Assembly: GCA_023245265.1 (NCBI GenBank)
Contig: JAHFKQ010000025.1
Coordinates: 1 to 10,663, forward strand
DNA: 10,663 nt
Source of the DNA: Candidatus Collierbacteria bacterium
GTDB lineage: Bacteria; Patescibacteriota; Microgenomatia; UBA1400; MFAQ01
Reading direction: 5' to 3'
Of this stretch, positions 1 to 4,463 are shown one piece after another. The notes under the pieces are model-generated. The model made no database searches. It was not told where the DNA came from and saw only the letters and a list, made by a program, of their open reading frames with translations. Position 1 is the stretch's first letter. Each line of letters opens with the position of its first letter. The position numbers and the translations under genes are program-made.

Positions 1-171
1 GTTATGCTTGACGACAACAAGAGAGAAAACTATGTCTCTGGAGCACCATCGGTAAGGTCGCCATTCAAAGTTTTTGGGTAGTCGGTCTTTTTTTCGAAAG
101 TTCTCGTCATACTCAATTACATGTTCCTTATAATGCTTTAAACCACTCATTAACTGATCACTTGAAGGCAT
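1..171 (-). CDS. Hypothetical protein, N-terminal 57 residues (runs off left edge)
   Basis: An open frame begins with ATG at 171 and stays open through 57 codons to the window edge, so only the N-terminus is visible. It begins MPSSDQLMSG and is rich in Lys, Arg and Tyr, then becomes more hydrophobic near the edge (DIVFSLVVV). The start is well supported: a GGAGG Shine-Dalgarno lies 4 bases upstream, directly after the stop codon of the nuclease-like gene, so the two genes almost certainly share an mRNA. I do not recognise the family. Because it directly follows a toxin-like PD-(D/E)XK protein, it could be a partner or immunity protein, but that rests on position only. Confidence 0.75.
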   Translation of the reverse strand, partial: MPSSDQLMSGLKHYKEHVIEYDENFRKKDRLPKNFEWRPYRWCSRDIVFSLVVVKHN

Positions 172-175
172 GTTT

Positions 176-180
176 CCTCC
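176..180 (-). promoter_or_regulatory. Shine-Dalgarno GGAGG for the gene starting at 171
   Basis: On the minus strand GGAGG is followed by AAAC and then ATG (4-base spacing). It sits immediately after the TAA of the upstream gene at 182-184. It fixes the start of the edge gene and supports coupled translation. Confidence 0.85.
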
Positions 181-181
181 G

Positions 182-658
182 TTACCTTAGTTTGGTGACA
201 TCGACGGTTGCTTCTGAAGGGTCAATGTGAACTACTAAAAACTCGATATTTGCGGCTCCTACTCTTAGAATTTCTTCTCCAATTTTGGCATTGGCCGGAG
301 AATAAAAAGTCGAAGTTGGGTCACACATTAATGTAGCCTTGTATTCCACCCAAGAAACCGACCCTTCCCGTCCAAAATTTGTCGCTTCAAGAGAGGATAC
401 CCCTGAAGCCTTGGTGGCCTTTGCTTCAATAATGACCAATTTGCCACTGCTATTTCTCATCACATTGTCAAAGCCATGAGCATTTTGATTAAATGGTACC
501 TGGGAAAGATTAAGATTAGTTTCGGCATACTCTGTAGCAGCTGCTTCACCTAAATTCCCCTGGTATTTATCGCCATACCTCTTAACCCATTCAAGGGTAG
601 TCTGAACCATAAAACCTACATCTTCCGTTGTTGGAATTTTTCCGCAACATTGCGACAT
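182..658 (-). CDS. PD-(D/E)XK nuclease-like protein (restriction-endonuclease-fold toxin type)
   Basis: A 158-residue protein without signal peptide or membrane segment. The middle carries the pattern of a PD-(D/E)XK nuclease core. There is a helix with a conserved Glu (GNLGEAAATEY, about residues 35-45). Next comes GFDNV with Asp64, then a strand ending in E-x-K (LVIIEAKA; Glu78, Lys80). A later VSWVEYKATL segment (about 101-110) resembles the conserved segment after the E-x-K in restriction-endonuclease-fold toxin domains. In known members the Asp, Glu and Lys bind metal and cut DNA or RNA. The whole protein is about the size of one catalytic domain, with no secretion or repeat region attached, so it may act inside the cell (defence, toxin-antitoxin) or be a detached toxin module. 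The start has an AGGAG site 5 bases upstream. The frame is secure, the fold likely, the biological role open. Confidence 0.72.
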   Translation of the reverse strand: MSQCCGKIPTTEDVGFMVQTTLEWVKRYGDKYQGNLGEAAATEYAETNLNLSQVPFNQNAHGFDNVMRNSSGKLVIIEAKATKASGVSSLEATNFGREGSVSWVEYKATLMCDPTSTFYSPANAKIGEEILRVGAANIEFLVVHIDPSEATVDVTKLR

Positions 659-663
659 TTTGG

Positions 664-668
664 CTCCT
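664..668 (-). promoter_or_regulatory. Shine-Dalgarno AGGAG for the nuclease-like gene
   Basis: The minus strand reads AGGAG, then CCAAA, then ATG at 658 (5-base spacing). This canonical site decides the start. It contrasts with the plus-strand genes here, which lack such sites. Confidence 0.8.
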
Positions 669-686
669 CTTTAACTTAAATTTCAA

Positions 687-699
687 AGTTCCATGAACT
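687..699. promoter_or_regulatory. Short inverted repeat AGTTC-CAT-GAACT in the divergent promoter region
   Basis: Two 5-base arms separated by 3 bases lie in the 92-base gap between the divergent genes at 658 and 751, about 30 bases upstream of the nuclease-like start. It could be a repressor site for the nuclease unit. A repeat this short can easily arise by chance, so confidence is low. Confidence 0.25.
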
Positions 700-716
700 C
701 GTCGTTCTGGGTGATT

Positions 717-745
717 TTACCACTTATGGGACAAAATGCTAGAAT
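717..745 (+). promoter_or_regulatory. Candidate sigma70-type promoter for the gene at 751 (leaderless)
   Basis: TTACCA (717-722) and TAGAAT (740-745) are separated by exactly 17 bases and match the bacterial consensus boxes at 4 of 6 and 5 of 6 positions. The ATG at 751 starts 5 bases after the -10 box, so transcription would begin at or next to the start codon. There is no Shine-Dalgarno, which agrees with a leaderless mRNA. Confidence 0.55.
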
Positions 746-750
746 AAAGC

Positions 751-1344
751 ATGGCAAAAGAAATCCAAGAACAGGCACAAAAACTCTTCGAACTTGGCCA
801 AAAAGCCGGTTTAATCTCTGAAATCTCCCTCGATAAATTCATTTCTGACAAGCAATTAACCGAAATCTCTGAACAATTAAATTCGGACAAAGCTTCGTTC
901 ATCGAGGCAAACTCCCAACTTTCCAATTTCTCCCAGCTTTGGGAAGAAGCTGAAAAAAGCAAGATACAGGATGCGCTGGTCTGGCATTTAATAAACTTCG
1001 CCGTCAAAAACCATCAGGGGGTCGGACTGGATTGGAAATTTTCAGCTGATGATGTGGTTTTTAACATCAAGCAAGTTCTTCCGGACTTAGACCTAAAAGG
1101 ACTTGGCGAAAAGGAAATCGCCGGAGAATGGGGAGAATCAATTTTGCTTGAAGGAGAAGAATTTCGTTTTCTCCGGGAAGAGGGTGAAATGATTACTGAA
1201 ATTTTTAAAGTCGTTAATGCTCACCTGGAAAAGACTGGTAAAGTTTTCGTTCTTTCGAGTGCCGGCTTCGATGATATTTACTATCTTTTAATCAATATTA
1301 CATGTGTCCCTGAATTCGAAGCCCTTGGCTTTATCTCGATCTAG
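751..1344 (+). CDS. Hypothetical acidic cytoplasmic protein
   Basis: A 197-residue protein, rich in Glu and Asp and mostly helical in appearance, with no signal peptide or membrane segment. The N-terminal part (residues 1-75) looks amphipathic and charged (AKEIQEQAQKLFELGQKAG). The C-terminus (about 165-197) is hydrophobic and contains the only Cys in an ITCVPEF context. I do not recognise a family or catalytic motif. It is transcribed divergently from the nuclease-like gene, sharing a 92-base promoter region. An acidic protein beside a nuclease could be an inhibitor, but nothing in the sequence shows this. The start is preferred because a -10-like TAGAAT lies 5 bases upstream and no Shine-Dalgarno supports a later start. 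It ends with TAG. Confidence 0.85.
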   Translation: MAKEIQEQAQKLFELGQKAGLISEISLDKFISDKQLTEISEQLNSDKASFIEANSQLSNFSQLWEEAEKSKIQDALVWHLINFAVKNHQGVGLDWKFSADDVVFNIKQVLPDLDLKGLGEKEIAGEWGESILLEGEEFRFLREEGEMITEIFKVVNAHLEKTGKVFVLSSAGFDDIYYLLINITCVPEFEALGFISI

Positions 1345-1354
1345 TTTTTCGGAC

Positions 1355-1383
1355 TTGACAAAGTTTTTAAAATGTGTAATTAT
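1355..1383 (+). promoter_or_regulatory. Candidate promoter for the triple-hairpin RNA
   Basis: A perfect TTGACA (1355-1360) is followed after 17 bases by AATTAT (1378-1383, 4 of 6 matches). A TG at 1375-1376 gives an extended -10 arrangement. Transcription would start near 1390, directly before the first hairpin at 1391. The box begins only 10 bases after the stop codon of the preceding gene. Confidence 0.6.
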
Positions 1384-1390
1384 TACTACA

Positions 1391-1467
1391 GCTAAGAGCG
1401 CAAGCTTTTAGTCAGAGATACGAGCAATCGTAAATCGAGAAAAGGCCTCGCAAGAGGTTCTTTTCTT
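1391..1467 (+). ncRNA. Candidate structured RNA with three GCAA-tetraloop hairpins
   Basis: Three successive stems each close on the same GCAA loop. Hairpin 1 (1392-1411) pairs CTAAGAGC with GCTTTTAG, 8 bp with one G-U. Hairpin 2 (1419-1432) pairs TACGA with TCGTA, 5 bp. Hairpin 3 (1438-1466) pairs CCTC with GAGG next to the loop and, past a G/TT internal loop, AGAAAAG with CTTTTCT. GCAA is a GNRA tetraloop only when read on the plus strand, which sets the strand. A TTGACA promoter lies just upstream. The third hairpin runs into a T-rich stretch and may also act as a terminator. No open frame of note covers it. It could be a free small RNA of about 80 bases, or a structured leader of the surface-protein gene at 1519, although that gene seems to have its own -10 box. 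I cannot match it to a known RNA family. Confidence 0.5.
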
Positions 1468-1506
1468 ATCAAATTCTCCCGACTTTATTTGTAACAAAGA
1501 TTACGC

Positions 1507-1512
1507 TATAGT
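1507..1512 (+). promoter_or_regulatory. -10-like box TATAGT for the gene at 1519
   Basis: TATAGT (5 of 6 consensus matches) ends 6 bases before the GTG start at 1519, the distance expected if transcription starts at the start codon. The -35 region (TTTATT at 1484-1489) is weak. There is no Shine-Dalgarno upstream of the GTG. Confidence 0.45.
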
Positions 1513-1518
1513 TAGTTT

Positions 1519-2358
1519 GTGAAACAAATCCTGCCCGTGTTGTTTCTTTTTATCCTTTTCGGACTACCCAAGACTTCCCTGGCTACCATTTCTTTTACTA
1601 TTGATAATCCCGTCCGGGAAGGGGATTACTTCATACTCGATGCCACCCTCTCCGGTATTTCCTCTGCCTCGGCCTTCGTCCAGGGCGTTTTTACTCATAC
1701 TTCGTCTCCTAGTTATTTCGGCTTTACCTGGGGCCAGAAAGAAGATTGGGTTAGTTACCAGAGCAGTACCACCAAAGACTTCATCACTCAAAACTTCCCC
1801 ATTCTTTTAAAAGATACCCTCCAAAAAATCTGGGTCCGGCCGGACTTCGAGAGCTCGGCCTTCAAAGGTTCGGGCGACTACTTTCTAAAATTGAGGCGTT
1901 ACACTGGATCGGGGGACAGCTCCGCCGGAGATTCCAATGTCCTGACCATCTATTTACTGGCTCCGACTCCTATACCGACCGAGACCCCTACCTCGACGCC
2001 GACTCCGACGGCTGAACCGACATTAACTCTTAACCCCACCAAAACTCCGACTCCCACACCGATCAAAACTTTGGCTCCTACTGTGGCCAAAACACCCACT
2101 CCCGGTAATTCTCCGACGATCAAAATTACTTCCACCAAGCCTTCACTTGCCTCCGCCTCGGGGACCATCGCCGGTGAAATTCTGGGAGAGTCTACCTCTG
2201 CCGCTCTCTTTGTGCCACTGGAAAATGGTCGAGAAGCCAGCGCCGGGGCGGAAATCCAAACCGAGCATCAAATAATCTTCAAGTACACCTTTGTTTTTGG
2301 GTCCATTCTTACGGCCATCTCCGGTGGGTGGCTGTATTTTAGGCACCGCAGAGATTAG
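1519..2358 (+). CDS. Stalked, membrane-anchored cell-surface protein with an ILGEST motif
   Basis: A 279-residue exported protein. Residues 1-22 form a signal peptide (hydrophobic LPVLFLFILFGL, then SLA). Residues 23-147 are a beta-rich domain with several aromatic residues. Residues 148-210 are a Pro/Thr stalk of repeated TPTP units. ILGEST (221-226) follows. The C-terminus has one membrane helix (about 252-274) and a basic tail, RHRRD. The stalk would hold the N-terminal domain away from the membrane. The function of that domain is unknown. The start is GTG, chosen because it gives a complete signal peptide and lies 6 bases after TATAGT. The ILGEST motif recurs in two other surface proteins of this window. 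The VanZ-like gene follows within 6 bases, so they are probably co-transcribed. Confidence 0.85.
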   Translation: MKQILPVLFLFILFGLPKTSLATISFTIDNPVREGDYFILDATLSGISSASAFVQGVFTHTSSPSYFGFTWGQKEDWVSYQSSTTKDFITQNFPILLKDTLQKIWVRPDFESSAFKGSGDYFLKLRRYTGSGDSSAGDSNVLTIYLLAPTPIPTETPTSTPTPTAEPTLTLNPTKTPTPTPIKTLAPTVAKTPTPGNSPTIKITSTKPSLASASGTIAGEILGESTSAALFVPLENGREASAGAEIQTEHQIIFKYTFVFGSILTAISGGWLYFRHRRD

Positions 2359-2364
2359 AATATA

Positions 2365-2757
2365 GTGATGAGGAAATTTTTACTTCGATTCGCTCCGGTC
2401 ACACTCTGGATGATCATGATGTTTATTTTTTCGTCGCGGTCGGACTTGCCTTCCAGCGGTTCCCTCGCCGAAGATTTTATTACCAAGAAACTGGCTCACA
2501 TTTTGGAGTACTTTGTTTTAATGTTTCTCTCGTATCGCGCCGTCGGGGAGAAAAGTATTGCCAGAGCATTTCTTTACTCTCTGATTTATGCTTTTACAGA
2601 CGAGATTCATCAGCTCTTTATTCCTTATCGCACCGGCAAGCTTCGTGATGTGGGCATAGATTCCTTAGGTCTGATGGCCTCGGCCTTTTTAATTATTAAG
2701 TATCAATTATGGAACAGCTCTTTGTTACTGAGTCCACCGAAGAAACTCAAGAAATAG
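2365..2757 (+). CDS. VanZ-like integral membrane protein
   Basis: A 130-residue membrane protein with the signatures of the VanZ-like family in order. FSSRSDLP (about 22-29) follows the first membrane helix, KLAHILEYFVL (42-52) has the typical Lys/His pair, and DEIHQLFIPYR (79-89) leads into DVGIDSLG (95-102). Four hydrophobic stretches are present, which is normal for the family. VanZ itself gives low-level teicoplanin resistance; most relatives, including short ones like this, have unknown roles at the cell envelope. The start may be GTG at 2365 or the directly following ATG at 2368. A -10-like TAGAAT at 2356-2361, overlapping the stop of the previous gene, lies 6 bases before that ATG. The 3' end overlaps tsaE by 49 bases. 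Confidence 0.85.
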   Translation: MMRKFLLRFAPVTLWMIMMFIFSSRSDLPSSGSLAEDFITKKLAHILEYFVLMFLSYRAVGEKSIARAFLYSLIYAFTDEIHQLFIPYRTGKLRDVGIDSLGLMASAFLIIKYQLWNSSLLLSPPKKLKK

Positions 2758-3140
2758 CCCGGAAAATCGCCCTTAAACTAGAGCAGGGGACTACCATCTG
2801 TTTATACGGCTCCTTGGCTGCTGGCAAAACGACTTTTACACAAGGTTTGGCAGCCACCCTGGGAATCAAGCGCCTAGTTTCTCCCACCTTTCTCATTATG
2901 CGCGAGTATCCCGTCACCGGTCACCCGGTTATCCGGACTTTTTACCATCTGGATTTGTACCGCTTGAACTCTGTTGAAGAAATCAAAGCATTTGATGTAG
3001 AGGAAATCTGGTCCGACCCCAGCAATCTCCTAGTCATTGAGTGGCCGGAGAAGTTCCTGGAGATATTACCCCAAGACCGCATGGATATCCATTTCAAAGC
3101 GACCGCCGAAAACCAACGCGAAATCAAGATTCGTGATTAA
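2709..3140 (+). CDS. tsaE: TsaE, ATPase for tRNA t6A37 modification
   Basis: A 143-residue P-loop protein of normal TsaE length. With TsaB and TsaD it transfers threonylcarbamoyl to A37 of ANN-decoding tRNAs; TsaE hydrolyses ATP to drive the cycle. Visible motifs are Walker A GSLAAGKTT (34-42, Lys40), SPTF (58-61), YHLDLYR (79-85) and IEWPE (110-114), all in the family order. The usual GDLGAGKT is here GSLAAGKT, a mild variation. The ATG at 2709 gives the expected N-terminus, with the TEETQEIA helix before the first strand. It lies inside the end of the VanZ-like gene (49-base overlap), so it has no free upstream region and no Shine-Dalgarno, and is probably translated from the same mRNA. A TsaB-like gene follows at 4089; tsaD is not in the window. 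Confidence 0.95.
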   Translation: MEQLFVTESTEETQEIARKIALKLEQGTTICLYGSLAAGKTTFTQGLAATLGIKRLVSPTFLIMREYPVTGHPVIRTFYHLDLYRLNSVEEIKAFDVEEIWSDPSNLLVIEWPEKFLEILPQDRMDIHFKATAENQREIKIRD

Positions 3141-3148
3141 ATTAGTGC

Positions 3149-4045
3149 ATGAAGCACCATACCTTAGTCCTTCTAACTTTCTTTCTTACCTTAAGATTTA
3201 TCTTTCCCAGCTCTGCTCTCGCTCATCAGCCTAGAATTGTTGAAAATAATTCCATTCAAGTTTTCGAACCGGAAACATCGCAAGCGTTTTATGGTGAGCT
3301 GAAAGGTACTCCCGATGAATTTGTTATTAATTCGGACCAAGATTTCCGGCTGTATCTCGGACTCCTGGTTCCCGATTTGCCTGGCATCAAGAAAGATCTT
3401 TCGGTCCAGATTTTCCAAACCATAAAAGGAAAAGAAATTTTATTATCCACTCTGGACGGAACCAAATTTAGCTGGACACCTTATTTCGAAGAGTTTGGTG
3501 GAGATAATTATTTCTGGGGGCCGGAATTTTCGGCCGATGACTCGGTGAGAGGCGTGGCCCTGAAAGGTCGGCTAGTCCCGGCTGGAAAGTACCGGATCAA
3601 AGTTTTTAGTCCATCGAATCTGGGTAAATATTCTTTAGCCGTTGGGGATATCGAAGCCTTTCCTATGAAGGAGTCGCTAAATGCCCTTAAATTGGTGCCC
3701 CAATTAAAGCTTAAATTTTTCAACGAACCCTGGTATCGAGTCATTTTTTCTCCTATGGGCGGAGCTCTTGTCTGGGGTTCATTTCTTCTTGGTTCGCTTT
3801 TTGGTTTCCTCTGGCGCTTGACCGTGAAGAGTATGAATAAAAAAGGCCGGCGGCTCCTGCCCACCAATATTGGCTCTCAGGATCGTCTTATCCGATTTGG
3901 TCTGGGAATTTTGCTTTTTGCCTGGGCTATTTATACCGGTTGGAGCCCTTGGCTGTTTTTTGCTTCCGGCTTTTGTATTTTTGAAGGACTCTTTAGCTGG
4001 TGTGGGCTTTATCAGCTGATGGGCAAAAACACCTGTCCGGTCTAG
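3149..4045 (+). CDS. Exported beta-domain protein fused to a DUF2892-like membrane domain
   Basis: A 298-residue protein. Residues 1-25 are a signal peptide (ending SALA before HQPRI). Residues 26-170 form an extracytoplasmic beta-rich domain, with a GKYRIKVFSPSNLGKYSLAVGD segment (about 146-167) like those in domains that bind extracellular partners. A membrane helix spans about 204-222, followed by a basic loop (KSMNKKGRR). Residues 240-298 match the DUF2892/YgaP-tail pattern: N-I-G-x-x-DR-x-IR at 240-249, two further helices, and a C-terminal GKNTCP. Cys276, Cys285 and Cys296 lie in this part. DUF2892 proteins are usually small stand-alone membrane proteins or tails of rhodanese proteins; the joined exported domain is unusual. 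Role unknown. It sits between tsaE and the tsaB-like gene, 8 bases after tsaE, with no Shine-Dalgarno. Confidence 0.85.
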   Translation: MKHHTLVLLTFFLTLRFIFPSSALAHQPRIVENNSIQVFEPETSQAFYGELKGTPDEFVINSDQDFRLYLGLLVPDLPGIKKDLSVQIFQTIKGKEILLSTLDGTKFSWTPYFEEFGGDNYFWGPEFSADDSVRGVALKGRLVPAGKYRIKVFSPSNLGKYSLAVGDIEAFPMKESLNALKLVPQLKLKFFNEPWYRVIFSPMGGALVWGSFLLGSLFGFLWRLTVKSMNKKGRRLLPTNIGSQDRLIRFGLGILLFAWAIYTGWSPWLFFASGFCIFEGLFSWCGLYQLMGKNTCPV

Positions 4046-4088
4046 AACTCCGGGAGACCCACTCCCATTGAGTTAAAATAAGACCATC

Positions 4089-4409
4089 ATGAAACTCTTC
4101 CTCGACTCTACCGATAATACCCGTGTCTTAGTTCGTCTGGGTGACCAGGAATTTATTAACCAAGTCGACTCACCCCGGAATCAAGATGTTTTTAGCTTTC
4201 TCCTGGCTTGCCTCGAGCAAGCTCATCTTACTCAAACCGACCTGACCGAGATCGAGGTCAATCCCGGCCCCGGATCTTTTACCGGCACCCGCATTGGCGT
4301 TTCGTTGGCGAATGCTTTAGGTTTTGCTTTGAATATCCCAGTCAATGGCCAAAATTCCCCGGTCGAGCCGATTTATTCTTCACCTCCCAGTATCACTCAC
4401 CCAAACTAG
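4089..4409 (+). CDS. tsaB: Truncated TsaB-like protein (t6A37 modification)
   Basis: A 106-residue protein matching the N-terminal half of TsaB, which is normally about 220 residues. It starts with the strand typical of the ASKHA fold (KLFLDSTDN) and carries the hallmark PGPGSFTGTRIG (59-70) followed by the helix SLANALGFALNIPVNG. After residue 88 it becomes low complexity (SPPSITHPN) and stops; the C-terminal domain is absent. No continuation is seen in another frame before 4453, so this looks like a short form and not a fresh frameshift. The N-terminal domain of TsaB makes the contacts with TsaD, so a half-length protein could still be active; this is inference. A TAAAAT box (4074-4079) lies 9 bases before the ATG, with no Shine-Dalgarno. 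With tsaE upstream, the pathway assignment is firm. Confidence 0.85.
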   Translation: MKLFLDSTDNTRVLVRLGDQEFINQVDSPRNQDVFSFLLACLEQAHLTQTDLTEIEVNPGPGSFTGTRIGVSLANALGFALNIPVNGQNSPVEPIYSSPPSITHPN

Positions 4410-4434
4410 ATTTTCTCTTTCAAACTATATCCTA

Positions 4435-4463
4435 TTGACACATCTTATAATTCATGAGAATAT
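4435..4463 (+). promoter_or_regulatory. Candidate promoter of the sortase/surface-protein operon
   Basis: A perfect TTGACA (4435-4440) and a perfect TATAAT (4446-4451) occur here but only 5 bases apart, too close to work together. At the normal 17-base distance from TTGACA lies GAATAT (4458-4463). That pairing would start transcription near the ATG at 4472, not the one at 4454. Alternatively TATAAT works with a weak upstream box (AACTAT region, about 4423-4428) and starts near 4458. Both readings leave the ATG at 4454 poorly placed. Confidence 0.45.

Noticed and set aside
717..1007. Minus-strand frame of 96 codons opposite the acidic protein gene
   Set aside because: No Shine-Dalgarno or promoter, Ser/Cys-rich composition and full overlap with a better supported gene.
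1391..1467. Possible tRNA or known riboswitch
   Set aside because: No 7-bp acceptor stem, no T-loop or 7-base anticodon loop, and the loops and linkers do not fit the riboswitch consensus sequences I know, including c-di-GMP-I.
1950..2346. Minus-strand frames opposite the stalk of the 1519 surface protein
   Set aside because: Gly/Val-rich mirrors of the TPTP codons without start signals.
4052..4066. Hairpin GGGAG-ACCCA-CTCCC between the DUF2892 fusion gene and the tsaB-like gene
   Set aside because: A 5-bp stem with no following T-tract; too weak to call a terminator or regulatory structure.
4208..4438. Overlapping plus-strand frame that extends past the stop of the TsaB-like gene
   Set aside because: Its product has no TsaB features, so it does not supply a missing C-terminus and gives no support for a frameshift.
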